64,000 nucleotides of DNA, taken from assembly GCA_002307725.1 (NCBI GenBank), contig DBUB01000005.1:1-64000 (forward strand), read 5' to 3'. The notes under the pieces are model-generated. The model saw only the letters and a list, made by a program, of their open reading frames with translations, made no database searches and was not told the DNA's origin. Of the stretch, positions 41,402-50,852 are shown one piece after another (positions within the stretch are counted from its first letter, which is position 1; each line of letters begins with the position of its first letter). The DNA is from Alphaproteobacteria bacterium UBA1301. Its GTDB lineage: Bacteria; Pseudomonadota; Alphaproteobacteria; Micropepsales; Micropepsaceae. Position numbers and translations under genes: made by a program.

Positions 41402-42739
41402 ATGGGCGGCTCCGCGGCAGACGATCGCCTCATCAACGTCTGCTGGCTGCCGCCGATCCTGCGGCCGCCGGGCGGGATGACGGTCCGCCAGGAGCGCGTG
41501 TTCCTTCTGGTCGGCGTGGCGATGCTGTTCGCCGGCTACGACATGAATGTGTTCGGGCTGGCAGCGCCGCAAATCCAGGCAAGCCTCGGTATTCCCGAAG
41601 ACAAGCTGTCGCTGACGCTAGCCTTTATCCGCCTAGCCACCATTGCGGCGTTGATCCTGGCCTGGTCCGCCGACATGGTGGGCCGGCGCCGGCTACTGCT
41701 CATCACCATTTTCGGCCAAGCGTTGGCGACGCTCGCCACTGGTTTTGTCACGACGGCACCGCAGTTCATCATCTGCCAGATCCTGACACGAATGTTCGGC
41801 TACGCCGAAGAGATGCTGTGCTACGTCGTCATCGCCGAAGAGATGATGGCGGAGGCACGCGGCTGGTCGACCGGGACGCTGGCCTCGCTCAACTACATGG
41901 GCGGCGGCGTTGCTACGGCCGTGTTCGCGGCGGTAACACTATTACCTTACGGCTGGCGCAGCCTATATGTGATCGGCTCGATCCCGCTGTTCCTAGTCGC
42001 TTACATGCGCCGGCAATTGCCGGAAACCAAGCGCTTCGAAGTCGAACACGACGTCGAGAAACTGTCGTCGCGCGTCGGCAACGCGTTCGATCAGACGCGA
42101 CGGTTGGCCCACGAGCACCCTAAGCGGCTGGCGAACATTCTGATCGCCGCGGGTGCGTTCGGCTTCGCCATCTGGCCGGCCGAATTTCTGTGGCCGAAAT
42201 ATCTGCAGGAATACTACCATCTGGCCCCCTATCAGGTCACTTTGCTGATCATTCCAGGTGGGCTGCTGGCCGTGTTTTTTACCATCTTCGCCGGACGCCT
42301 GAGCGATAAGATTGGCCGTCGCATCACCGCGATCGGCGGATGCGTGCTGTCGGTGATCGGATTTATCGGCTTTTACGGCGGCTGGCATGTTCCCAACATG
42401 TGGCTGTGCTGGATTCCAGCCTTCCTCGGCTTTCTCATCGCCGACGCGCTGATCGCCGGTCTGGCGGTTGAGCTAGTCCCAACCGCCTATCGCGCCACCG
42501 TCTCGGGACTTCGCTATCTGGTCGCCATGCTGGTGGGCGCCGTTGGTCTGATCCTGGAAGGGCCGCTTTACGACATGTTCTTCGCCCACGGCTTCGACAA
42601 GTACCAAGCCCACGGCCCGGCGGTGCTAGTGCTGATCTCGGTCATGCCGGTGGCTGTCATCGCGCTAGCGACCTTGCCCGAACCAGCGGGACGAGAACTT
42701 GAGGATATTTCCGCAGAACCCGAAACCGCGAGGGTGTGA
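41402..42739 (+). CDS. MFS transporter
   Basis: A 445-residue major facilitator with 12 predicted membrane helices. The first is FLLVGVAMLFAGYDMNVFGL, and the loop motif ADMVGRRRLLL follows helix 2 with a symmetric RLSDKIGRRI in the second half. A long cytoplasmic loop separates the halves. The DMNVFGLAAPQIQ segment resembles sugar or acid:H+ symporters. The substrate is unknown. GAGGG before ATG 41402 supports this start. The next gene begins 3 nt later. Confidence 0.88.
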   Translation: MGGSAADDRLINVCWLPPILRPPGGMTVRQERVFLLVGVAMLFAGYDMNVFGLAAPQIQASLGIPEDKLSLTLAFIRLATIAALILAWSADMVGRRRLLLITIFGQALATLATGFVTTAPQFIICQILTRMFGYAEEMLCYVVIAEEMMAEARGWSTGTLASLNYMGGGVATAVFAAVTLLPYGWRSLYVIGSIPLFLVAYMRRQLPETKRFEVEHDVEKLSSRVGNAFDQTRRLAHEHPKRLANILIAAGAFGFAIWPAEFLWPKYLQEYYHLAPYQVTLLIIPGGLLAVFFTIFAGRLSDKIGRRITAIGGCVLSVIGFIGFYGGWHVPNMWLCWIPAFLGFLIADALIAGLAVELVPTAYRATVSGLRYLVAMLVGAVGLILEGPLYDMFFAHGFDKYQAHGPAVLVLISVMPVAVIALATLPEPAGRELEDISAEPETARV

Positions 42740-42742
42740 GGC

Positions 42743-43507
42743 ATGTTTTACAGCCTGTCGAAACTGTTCTGGTTCGTGGGCGCGCCCAGCCATCTTGCCG
42801 TCTGGCTGATCGTAGCTGCCGTTGTGCTCCTCTGGCGCAAACATGAGCGGGCGGCACGCCGGTGTGCCATTGCCTCTGCCGCGATCCTGATCGTGTTCGG
42901 TTTCACGCCGACCAGCGTTTGGCTGATGCACCCGATTGAGAAACTTTATCCGCGCGGGCCCCTGCCCCAGCATATTGACGGCATTCTTATCCTCGGCGGC
43001 GGCACCGATGGGGAAATCTACGCCAGCCGCGGCGTGACCAATGCCGACTACGGTTTGGCGCGCCTGGTCGCGGCCTTTGAGGTCGCGCGCCAGCATCCGG
43101 AGGCCCGCGTCGTGTTTTCCGGCGGACCGTTCCCGCCTTCAGACCCGGTATCGGAAGCCACCGCAGCCCGGAACATCCTGATCGCGCTAGGTCTTGAACC
43201 GGGCCGCATCGTTCTGGAACCCACCTCGCGCAACACCTGGGAAAACTTCACCAATACGCGCGCCATCATGAAGCCGAAGGATGGCGAGACCTGGCTGCTG
43301 ATCACCTCGGCCTTCCACATGCCGCGTGCCATGGCGATCGCCGCCAAGGTGAAATGGAAAATGATCCCCTGGCCGTCCGATTACATGACCGCCACCGGCT
43401 CCCACTACGATTCCATGGAATTCGCCGCCAATCTCAAACGCGCCGATCTGGCGGTGCATGAGGGCATCGGGATGATCGCCTACCGCCTGAGCGGTAAGGC
43501 GCACTGA
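42743..43507 (+). CDS. YdcF/DUF218 membrane protein
   Basis: A 254-residue protein with two N-terminal membrane helices and a C-terminal DUF218 domain. The DUF218 pattern is GILILGGGTDGEIYASRG, ARVVFSGG, ARNILIALGLEPGRIVLEPTSRNTWEN (quoted in parts: LEPTSRNTWEN) and LITSAFHMPRAMAI. ElyC/SanA-like relatives act in envelope polysaccharide synthesis. It is co-directional with the MFS gene, 3 nt apart. Confidence 0.87.
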   Translation: MFYSLSKLFWFVGAPSHLAVWLIVAAVVLLWRKHERAARRCAIASAAILIVFGFTPTSVWLMHPIEKLYPRGPLPQHIDGILILGGGTDGEIYASRGVTNADYGLARLVAAFEVARQHPEARVVFSGGPFPPSDPVSEATAARNILIALGLEPGRIVLEPTSRNTWENFTNTRAIMKPKDGETWLLITSAFHMPRAMAIAAKVKWKMIPWPSDYMTATGSHYDSMEFAANLKRADLAVHEGIGMIAYRLSGKAH

Positions 43508-43582
43508 GGCAACCCGAAACCTGTGAGCCGCGGCCGGGCGTCTCTTGCTCCTCCCGGCCCGCCTGTTATAAGCCGAGACACG

Positions 43583-44545
43583 ATGAGCCAGGCCCACCAG
43601 CCAATCCTGCAATCCAGCCATCTGATTGGCATCGAAGGCCTTTCTGTCGGCGAAATCACCGCCCTTTTGGACCTTGCCGAAGAATATGTGGCGCTCGGCC
43701 GCGCCAAAGAGAAGAAGGTGCCGCTGCTTAAGGGCCGCACCGTCATCAATCTCTTCTTCGAGGCCTCCACCCGCACCCAGAGTTCCTTCGAACTGGCCGG
43801 AAAAAGACTCGGCGCCGACGTGATGAATATGTCGGTCAAAACCTCGTCGGTCACCAAGGGCGAGACCCTGATCGACACCGCCACCACTCTCAACGCGATG
43901 CGGCCCGACATTCTCGTTGTCCGCCACCAGAATTCGGGCGCCGTCTCGATGCTGGCGCGCAAAGTCAACTGCTGCGTGGTCAATGCCGGCGATGGCAGTC
44001 ACGAGCACCCCACCCAGGCCTTGCTCGATGCCCTCACCATCCGCCGCCGCGGCAAGACGTTCCAAGGCCTGACGGTGGCGATCTGTGGCGACATCCTGCA
44101 CAGCCGGGTGGCACGCTCCAATATCTATCTGCTCGGCAAGCTGGGCGCGCGGGTACGCCTCGTCGGACCCAAAACACTGATGCCGGGGACCGTCGCTCGC
44201 TTCGGCGTGGAAACCTTCACCGACATGCGCGAGGGCCTCAAGGGTGCCGATATCGTGATGATGTTGCGCCTGCAACTCGAACGGATGAGCGGCGCGTTCG
44301 TGCCGTCGACGCGCGAGTATTTCCACTATTGGGGCCTCGACCGCGAGAAGCTTGCTTATGCCAATCCCGGCGCCCTGGTGATGCATCCAGGCCCGATGAA
44401 CCGCGGCGTCGAAATCGACTCTTCCGTCGCCGACGATATCGAAGTCAGCCTGATCCACGAGCAGGTGGAAATGGGCGTCGCCATCCGTATGGCGGTTTTG
44501 GATGCCTTGTCGCGCGGGCTTTGCGCCGGGGAGCATCACCTATGA
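43583..44545 (+). CDS. pyrB: Aspartate carbamoyltransferase catalytic subunit
   Basis: PyrB makes N-carbamoyl aspartate in pyrimidine synthesis. The 320 residues include the carbamoyl-phosphate motif FFEASTRTQSSFELAGKRLG, VVRHQNSGA, NAGDGSHEHPTQALLDALTI and MHPGPMNRGVE. The ATG at 43583 is supported by family length. The ATGA overlap with the downstream dihydroorotase homologue indicates translational coupling and probably a shared complex, as in other bacteria with an inactive dihydroorotase partner. Confidence 0.95.
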   Translation: MSQAHQPILQSSHLIGIEGLSVGEITALLDLAEEYVALGRAKEKKVPLLKGRTVINLFFEASTRTQSSFELAGKRLGADVMNMSVKTSSVTKGETLIDTATTLNAMRPDILVVRHQNSGAVSMLARKVNCCVVNAGDGSHEHPTQALLDALTIRRRGKTFQGLTVAICGDILHSRVARSNIYLLGKLGARVRLVGPKTLMPGTVARFGVETFTDMREGLKGADIVMMLRLQLERMSGAFVPSTREYFHYWGLDREKLAYANPGALVMHPGPMNRGVEIDSSVADDIEVSLIHEQVEMGVAIRMAVLDALSRGLCAGEHHL

Positions 44546-45846
44546 GCGGCGGCCGCACCGTCTTCTGCAATGCGCGGCTGGTCGATGCCGCAACCGGGCT
44601 CGACGCCAAGGGCGGCCTGTTGGTCGAGAACGGCAAGATCGCCGATGTCGGCGCCGGGCTGTTCAACGACATCGACCGCAACGATCCCGAAGTGATCGAC
44701 TGCCACGGCCTCGTTTTGTCGCCCGGCCTGATCGACATGCGCGTTTTCACCGGCGAACCGGGCAGCGAACATCGCGAAACGCTGGAAAGTGCCTCGCGGG
44801 CGGCACTCGCCGGCGGCGTGACGACCATCATCGTCATGCCCAACACCGATCCGGTGATCGACGAGCCCTCGCTGGTCGACTTCATCCGCCGCCGAGCCGA
44901 AGCCACTGCACGCGTCCACGTCCTGCCGATGGCGGCGCTAACCCGCCACCTCGCCGGCGAAGTGATGACCGAGATCGGGCTTCTGAAAGAAGCCGGCGCC
45001 GTAGCCTTCACTGACGGCGACCGCACGATTTCCAATACCCGGGTACTGCGCCGGGCACTCGCCTATGCCTCAAGCTTCGATGTGCTCGTGGTCGGTCACG
45101 CCGAAGACCCGGACCTCATCGAAGGCACGGCCGTCAACGAAGGCGAATATGCCATGCGGCTGGGCCTGCCCGCGGCGCCCGCACTCGCCGAAACCATGAT
45201 CGTGGAACGCGACATCCGCCTCGTCGAACTGACCGGCGCACGCTACCACTTCGGCCAGATTTCCTGCCGCGCCTCGCTTGAGGTGATCGCCAAAGCCAAG
45301 GCGCGCGGCCTGCCCATTACCTGCGGCGTCTCGGCCCATCATCTGGTGCTCAACGAACTCGACGTCGGCCCCTACTACACCTTCATGAAGGTAAAGCCCC
45401 CCTTGCGCACCGAAGCCGACCGCGCCGCGATGGTCGAAGGCGTGGCCTCGGGGGTGATCGACGTGATCGTGTCAAGCCACGACCCGCAAGCGGCCGACAC
45501 CAAACGCCAGCCCTTCGCCCAAGCCGCCTTCGGCGCGGCGGGATTGGAGACGCTGCTGCCGGTGGCACTCGGCCTCTATCACAACGGCGCAGCCGACCTT
45601 CTGCATGTCTTGAAGGCCGTGACCTCGGCCCCGGCGCAGATCCTCGGGCTTGAAAGCGGTGTGATGAAGCAAGGTGCGGCAGCCGATCTCGCCTTGATTG
45701 ATCCCGATGCGCCCTTCGTGGTCGAACCCGACCTGTTGCGTTCGCGCTCCAAGAATACGCCGTTCAAAGGCCGCCTGTTCCAGGGTCAGGCCGTGAAGAC
45801 CTTCATCGGCGGCGAATGCGTCTTCAACCGCGGAGCGCCGCGATGA
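44542..45846 (+). CDS. Dihydroorotase homologue lacking key metal ligands (PyrX-like)
   Basis: 434 residues of the dihydroorotase/amidohydrolase fold. The conserved HxH metal motif of PyrC is replaced: GLIDMRVFTGEPG has Arg67 and Phe69. The catalytic Asp in the usual ATDHAPH is Ser312 in VSSHDPQ. His186 (VGHAEDPD) and the His266-His267 pair are kept. It therefore looks like a non-catalytic partner of PyrB, as known for PyrC' proteins that stabilise the transcarbamoylase. A true PyrC must lie elsewhere. Start ATG overlaps pyrB by 4 nt, and the stop overlaps plsY by 4 nt. Confidence 0.85.
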   Translation: MSGGRTVFCNARLVDAATGLDAKGGLLVENGKIADVGAGLFNDIDRNDPEVIDCHGLVLSPGLIDMRVFTGEPGSEHRETLESASRAALAGGVTTIIVMPNTDPVIDEPSLVDFIRRRAEATARVHVLPMAALTRHLAGEVMTEIGLLKEAGAVAFTDGDRTISNTRVLRRALAYASSFDVLVVGHAEDPDLIEGTAVNEGEYAMRLGLPAAPALAETMIVERDIRLVELTGARYHFGQISCRASLEVIAKAKARGLPITCGVSAHHLVLNELDVGPYYTFMKVKPPLRTEADRAAMVEGVASGVIDVIVSSHDPQAADTKRQPFAQAAFGAAGLETLLPVALGLYHNGAADLLHVLKAVTSAPAQILGLESGVMKQGAAADLALIDPDAPFVVEPDLLRSRSKNTPFKGRLFQGQAVKTFIGGECVFNRGAPR

Positions 45847-46493
45847 ACGGCATGGCCGCCCTCACCTGGACCGGTGCCGGGCTGGCGACACTGATCGGCT
45901 ATGGACTGGGCTCGATCCCGTTCGGGCTTCTCATCACTTGGGCCGCGGGTCTCGGCGACGTGCGCAAGATCGGCTCCGGCAATATCGGCGCCACCAACGT
46001 GTTGCGCACCGGCAAAAGATGGGCGGCGGCGCTGACGCTGCTGCTTGACGGCGGCAAAGGCGCGGCGGCAGCGCTCCTGGCCGGATGGCTTTTTCCATCG
46101 GGCGACACCGCAAATCCAGCCGCAATGATCGCAGGCCTCGCCGCTGTGTTCGGACATATCTTCCCGCTCTGGCTCAAATTCCGCGGCGGCAAAGGCGTTG
46201 CCACCTTCATCGGCGTGCTGCTCGGACTCTATTGGCCGGTGGGGTTGTTCGTGATCGCGACCTGGCTCGCCATGGCGTTCCTGCTCAAATACTCGTCGTT
46301 ATCGGCGTTGACGGCCGCGGCGCTGGCACCCGCTTATATGATAGTTTCCGGCCGACTGACGGAAGCAATCTTCGCGCTGCTACTCACCATCGTGATCTTC
46401 GTCACCCATCACGACAATATCTACCGGCTGTGGCACGGCACCGAGCCGCGCATCGGCAACAAAAAAACCGACACCGCAAATTCGGGCGACTGA
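45843..46493 (+). CDS. plsY: Glycerol-3-phosphate acyltransferase PlsY
   Basis: PlsY acylates glycerol-3-phosphate with acyl-phosphate to start phospholipid synthesis. The 216-residue membrane protein has the three active-site loops: GYGLGSIPFGLL, KIGSGNIGATNVLR and KFRGGKGVATFIGVLLGL. C-terminal HDNIYRLWHGTEPRI is typical. It overlaps the pseudo-dihydroorotase and is followed 1 nt later by dprA, the common plsY-dprA order. Confidence 0.94.
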   Translation: MNGMAALTWTGAGLATLIGYGLGSIPFGLLITWAAGLGDVRKIGSGNIGATNVLRTGKRWAAALTLLLDGGKGAAAALLAGWLFPSGDTANPAAMIAGLAAVFGHIFPLWLKFRGGKGVATFIGVLLGLYWPVGLFVIATWLAMAFLLKYSSLSALTAAALAPAYMIVSGRLTEAIFALLLTIVIFVTHHDNIYRLWHGTEPRIGNKKTDTANSGD

Positions 46494-46494
46494 T

Positions 46495-47601
46495 ATGTCC
46501 CGCACGCTCTCGCCGTCCGAACGCGTTCAGTGGCTGCAGCTGGCGCGGACGCCCAACGTCGGCCCGGTGACATTTGCTCATTTGATCGCACGCTTCGGAT
46601 CGGCCGCAGCGGCGCTGCAAGAAGTCCCGCGATTGGCACGGCGCGGCGGTGGCGTTCCGCCCAAGGTGCCGGACCGGGCGCTGATCGAACGCGAGATTGA
46701 GGCGCTGGAGAACGTCGGTGGCCGCGTTCTGGCGTCGTGCGAAGGCGATTTTCCACACGGGCTGGCGGCGCTCGACACCCCACCTCCGGCGATTTCGGTG
46801 CTGGGTCATGTCTCGCTGTTGCAGCGTGAGATGATCGCGATGGTCGGCGCGCGCAACGCCTCCGCGCTCGGGCGCAAGCTGGCCCAGACGTTGTCCGCTG
46901 CCCTCAGCGACGCCGGACTCGCCGTCGTCTCGGGCATGGCGCGCGGCATCGATACGGCCGCGCATGAAGGCGCGCTTGCGCACGGCACCGTTGCGGTGGT
47001 GGCCGGCGGCGTCGACATTATTTATCCACCCGAGAACAAAGGACTCTACGACCGGCTGAAAGCGGAAGGCGCCGTGGTTTCCGAAATGCCGCTCGGCGAA
47101 CAGCCGCAGGCGCGTCACTTCCCCCGCCGCAACCGCATCATCTCGGGCCTGACGCGTGGCGTGGTGGTGGTTGAAGCGGCAGAAGGCTCGGGCTCACTGA
47201 TCACGGCGCGCTATGCCCTGGAGCAGAACCGCGAAGTGTTCGCCATCCCCGGCTCGCCGCTCGACCCGCGCGCGAAAGGCACCAACCGGCTTATCCGCGA
47301 GGGCGCGACCCTCACCGAAACTGCCGACGACGTGCTCGCGGTACTGCGCCCAATACTGGGGGCGGGATTCGACGAGCCGGTGCGCGACGGCCTCACCACA
47401 CCGGGCGCCATCGCGGAAAGCGAAATCGATCGGGTGCGCACCACGGTCCTGGAAGCGCTGGGACCGGCACCGGTCCGGGTCGACGAACTGATTCGGGTGT
47501 GCGAAGCACCCGCTCCGGCGATAATTGCGGTCCTGTTAGAGCTGGAACTGGCAGGAAAGCTGACCCGTCATCCAGGAAATGCGGTCTCATGGTCCGCCTG
47601 A
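46495..47601 (+). CDS. dprA: DNA-processing protein DprA
   Basis: DprA protects incoming single-stranded DNA and loads RecA in transformation. The 368 residues have the Rossmann motif MVGARNASALGRKLA, GMARGIDTAAHEGAL, GGVDIIYPPENKGLYD and FPRRNRIISGL. The C-terminal wHTH (DELIRVCEAPAPAIIAVL) is present, as in non-Gram-positive forms. It lies between plsY and topA. Confidence 0.94.
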   Translation: MSRTLSPSERVQWLQLARTPNVGPVTFAHLIARFGSAAAALQEVPRLARRGGGVPPKVPDRALIEREIEALENVGGRVLASCEGDFPHGLAALDTPPPAISVLGHVSLLQREMIAMVGARNASALGRKLAQTLSAALSDAGLAVVSGMARGIDTAAHEGALAHGTVAVVAGGVDIIYPPENKGLYDRLKAEGAVVSEMPLGEQPQARHFPRRNRIISGLTRGVVVVEAAEGSGSLITARYALEQNREVFAIPGSPLDPRAKGTNRLIREGATLTETADDVLAVLRPILGAGFDEPVRDGLTTPGAIAESEIDRVRTTVLEALGPAPVRVDELIRVCEAPAPAIIAVLLELELAGKLTRHPGNAVSWSA

Positions 47602-47759
47602 TTGCTCTGAATCTTGGCCTCCACCGCGGCGAGAGCCAACAAATGGGCCAACAGCGACTGCCCTTGCCGGATGGCGATCCGGCTCAGACTCTCAAGCATT
47701 TCCTCGGTGTAGCGGGCAGTTTCGACCGGGGAAAACCCGGTAAGTGACGGTGACGGCAT
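47568..47759 (-). CDS. Small conserved alphaproteobacterial protein (63 aa)
   Basis: 63 residues: FSPVETARYTEEMLESLSRI, then AIRQGQSLLAHLLALAAVEA. The amphipathic helical pair matches a family of short hypothetical proteins I have seen in Rhizobiales-type genomes. It converges on dprA with a 34-nt overlap of 3' ends, and has its own start region opposite topA. Function unknown. Confidence 0.65.
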   Translation of the reverse strand: MPSPSLTGFSPVETARYTEEMLESLSRIAIRQGQSLLAHLLALAAVEAKIQSNQADHETAFPG

Positions 47760-47975
47760 GTTGGCGATTCACAATGTTTACCGCTCCGTCAGGATAGGAA
47801 ATTCATCAACGGTATGCAACTACAAGTTCTATTATTCCTGCGCCATGACACATTTACAACTAAAAGTATTGTCTAAAGCCCCAAATCGCGCGTTGACACC
47901 GTTCCGCCCCTTCCCCCAGTGTCCCCCCTCCCGACATAACCCCCTTGTTACGACCCATTCTGAGTTCTGTATCTG

Positions 47976-50654
47976 ATGAACGTTCTCGTTGTTGAATCCC
48001 CCGCCAAAGCCAAGACGATCAATAAGTACCTTGGCCCCGGCTATACCGTACTTGCCAGCTTCGGCCACATCCGCGACTTGCCCGCCAAGGACGGATCGGT
48101 GCGGCCGGACGAAGGCTTTGCCATGGACTGGCATATCGACGAGCGCGCCCAAAAGCGGATCAAAGACATCGCCGATGCCCTCAAAGGCGCCGACAAACTG
48201 ATCCTGGCCACTGACCCGGATCGCGAAGGCGAGGCCATCTCCTGGCACGTCCTGGAGGTGCTGAAGGCCAAGAAGGCGCTCGGCCACGCCCTTATCGAGC
48301 GGGTTGTGTTCAACGCCATCACCAAGAACGCGGTGCTGGAGGCGATCGCCCATCCCCGTGCCATCGACGGCGAGCTGGTGGATGCCTATCTCGCCCGCCG
48401 CGCGCTCGATTATCTGGTCGGGTTCAACTTGTCGCCAGTGTTGTGGCGCAAACTTCCAGGCGCCAGGTCGGCTGGTCGCGTGCAATCCGTCGCCCTTCGC
48501 CTGGTGGTGGATCGCGAACTCGAAATCGACAAGTTCCGGGCCCAGGAATACTGGACGGTCGACGCCAATGTTATGGCCTACGGCGAAGACGCCGCGCCGA
48601 CGCCCTTTACCGCGCACCTGACCACTCTTGGCGGCAAGAAGCTCGACAAGCTCGGCATCGGCAGCGAAGCCGAAGCCAAGGCGGCGGTGGAAGCGATCAA
48701 ATCGCGCCAGTTCGCGATCGGCTCGGTCGAGTCCAAGCCGGTCAAGCGCCACCCGGCACCGCCGTTCATCACCTCGACCCTGCAGCAGGAGGCTTCGCGC
48801 AAGCTCGGCTTCTCGGCCAAGCGCACGATGCAAGTCGCTCAGCAGCTTTATGAGGGCATCGATGTCGGCGGCGAAACGGTCGGCCTCATTACTTATATGC
48901 GTACCGACGGCGTCACCATGGACGGCAGCGCCATCAACGAAGCTCGTGTGGTGATGGGCGAACGCTACGGCGAACGTTATGTGCCGAAGGTGCCGCGCCA
49001 TTACACCTCCAAGGTGAAAAATGCGCAGGAAGCGCATGAAGCGATCCGCCCGACCAGCTTCCATCGCGCGCCGGAAAGCGTGGCAAAGCAGCTCGATTCC
49101 GATCAGGCCCGGCTCTACGAACTGGTTTGGAAGCGCGCTATCGCCAGCCAAATGGAAAGCGCCGAACTCGAACGCACAACCGTCGATGTTGTGTCCTCCG
49201 ACAAGCAAGTGACTCTGCGCGCCACGGGCAGCGTGGTGCTGTTCGATGGCTTCCTGACGCTCTACCAGGAAGGCCGTGACGACGAGAGCGACGAAGACGG
49301 CAACCGCCTGCCGCGCGTCGTCGCCGGCAATCCGGCCACCATCGAAAAGACGCTCCCCGAGCAGCATTTCACCGAACCGCCGCCGCGTTATTCGGAAGCG
49401 AGCTTGGTGCACAAGCTGGAAGAACTCGGCATCGGCCGGCCGTCGACCTATGCGTCCATCCTGTCGGTGCTGCGCGAGCGCGCTTATGTGCGCCTGGAGC
49501 GCAACCGCTTCATTCCGGAAGACAAGGGCCGCATCGTCACCGCGTTCCTGGTCAATTTTTTCCCCCGCTATGTCGAATACGATTTCACCGCCGATCTCGA
49601 AGAAAAGCTCGACGAGGTTTCGGCCGGAAATCTGAATTGGAAGACGCTGCTCGAAGATTTCTGGCGCGATTTCTCGACCGCCATCGGCGACACCAAGGAC
49701 CTGAAAATTTCGCAAGTCATCGACGCGCTCGATGAAGTGATCGGGCCGCACATCTTCCCACCACTGGAGGGCGGCGCCGATCCGCGCGTCTGTCCGACCT
49801 GCGGAACCGGTCGTTTGAGCCTGAAATTAGGGCGTTTTGGTGCATTCGTTGGCTGTTCCAACTATCCCGAATGCCGCTACACCCGCCAGCTTGGCCAGAC
49901 CAACGGCGAAGGCTCGGGCGAGCCGAAAGTGATCGGCAAATTCCCCGGCACCGAGGACGATATCTCGCTGCGGTCCGGGCGTTTCGGGCCGTACGTTCAG
50001 CGCGGCGAAGGCGACAAGCCCAAACGCGCCGGTCTGCCCAAAGGCACTGACATCACTGCCGTGACGTTGGAGCTTGCCGTGCGGCTGTTGTCGCTGCCGC
50101 GCGAAGTCGGCATCCATCCTGAATCTGGCAAACCGATCACCTCGAATTTCGGCCGCTTCGGGCCTTACGTTGCCCATGACGGCTCCTATGCCTCGCTGGA
50201 GTCGCCGGACGACGTCTTCACCATCGGCCTCAATCACGCCGTGACGATCCTCGCCGAAAAGAAAGCGCGCGGCGGCGGCCGCCGTGGCGCGGAGCCGCTC
50301 AAAGAACTTGGCAACAACGCCGCGGGCGTCGCGGTGAAACTGATGAAGGGCCGTTACGGGCCTTACGTCACCGACGGCGTCACCAATGCCACCGTGCCGA
50401 ACGGTGTCGAACCGACCGCCGTGACGCTGGAACAGGCGCTGCAACTGATCGCCGAACGCGCCGCCAAGGGCCCCAGCCCCAAGCAGAAGCAGAAGGCGGA
50501 AAAAGCGGCCAAGGCGGCAGCAAAAAAGGCGGCAGCGGCGAACAAGCCCGATACCAAAAAGGCCAAGCCTGCAGCCAAGCCGGTCGCTAAGAAGAAGACC
50601 GTGAAGAAGAAGGCGGCAGCGAAAAAGAAACCCGTGAAAGCGGCGGCGGAATGA
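47976..50654 (+). CDS. topA: DNA topoisomerase I
   Basis: TopA relaxes negative supercoils. The 892 residues include Toprim (NVLVVESPAKAKTINKYLG, ATDPDREGEAISWHV), the catalytic Tyr in GLITYMRTDGV, GRPSTYASILSVL, a zinc ribbon (CPTCGTGRL and GCSNYPECRYTR) and several topoisomerase-C repeats, among them GRFGPYVQRGEG and GRFGPYVAHDG. The last 75 residues are a Lys/Ala-rich tail, common in alphaproteobacterial TopA. The promoter lies in the 216-nt gap after the small minus-strand gene. Confidence 0.96.
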   Translation: MNVLVVESPAKAKTINKYLGPGYTVLASFGHIRDLPAKDGSVRPDEGFAMDWHIDERAQKRIKDIADALKGADKLILATDPDREGEAISWHVLEVLKAKKALGHALIERVVFNAITKNAVLEAIAHPRAIDGELVDAYLARRALDYLVGFNLSPVLWRKLPGARSAGRVQSVALRLVVDRELEIDKFRAQEYWTVDANVMAYGEDAAPTPFTAHLTTLGGKKLDKLGIGSEAEAKAAVEAIKSRQFAIGSVESKPVKRHPAPPFITSTLQQEASRKLGFSAKRTMQVAQQLYEGIDVGGETVGLITYMRTDGVTMDGSAINEARVVMGERYGERYVPKVPRHYTSKVKNAQEAHEAIRPTSFHRAPESVAKQLDSDQARLYELVWKRAIASQMESAELERTTVDVVSSDKQVTLRATGSVVLFDGFLTLYQEGRDDESDEDGNRLPRVVAGNPATIEKTLPEQHFTEPPPRYSEASLVHKLEELGIGRPSTYASILSVLRERAYVRLERNRFIPEDKGRIVTAFLVNFFPRYVEYDFTADLEEKLDEVSAGNLNWKTLLEDFWRDFSTAIGDTKDLKISQVIDALDEVIGPHIFPPLEGGADPRVCPTCGTGRLSLKLGRFGAFVGCSNYPECRYTRQLGQTNGEGSGEPKVIGKFPGTEDDISLRSGRFGPYVQRGEGDKPKRAGLPKGTDITAVTLELAVRLLSLPREVGIHPESGKPITSNFGRFGPYVAHDGSYASLESPDDVFTIGLNHAVTILAEKKARGGGRRGAEPLKELGNNAAGVAVKLMKGRYGPYVTDGVTNATVPNGVEPTAVTLEQALQLIAERAAKGPSPKQKQKAEKAAKAAAKKAAAANKPDTKKAKPAAKPVAKKKTVKKKAAAKKKPVKAAAE

Positions 50655-50660
50655 TGCGCC

Positions 50661-50830
50661 TGTCATCCCCGGCCGCGTGCTGCGCAGCAGCGCGCGGGGA
50701 AGGGGACCCAGGTGGCAACGCCTGGACGATCAAAAAGGACGATCTCGACACGCTTTCTGCACCGGTTTGCCGATGGGACCTGGGTCCCCTTCCCGCCCCT
50801 TCGCTTCGCGAAGGCTCGCCGGGGATGACA
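50661..50830. repeat. Inverted pair of intergenic repeats between topA and rnr
   Basis: Left arm TGTCATCCCCGG..GGGGACCCAGGT (50661-50713) is opposite right arm ACCTGGGTCCCC..CCGGGGATGACA (50778-50830), with a 64-nt centre. The outer 12 nt and inner 12 nt are exact inverse matches. The composition differs from the coding sequence around it. It is the long relative of the palindromic pairs listed elsewhere. Confidence 0.75.
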
Positions 50831-50852
50831 CCGGGATTTGGGGGCTAACCTC

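Noticed and set aside
47832..49751. 639-residue minus-strand ORF opposite topA
   Set aside because: It is a shadow of the certain topA gene in GC-rich DNA, with no motif.
50661..50830. Attachment site or integron-type recombination site
   Set aside because: No integrase nearby, and the arms resemble other intergenic repeats, so a repeat element is simpler.
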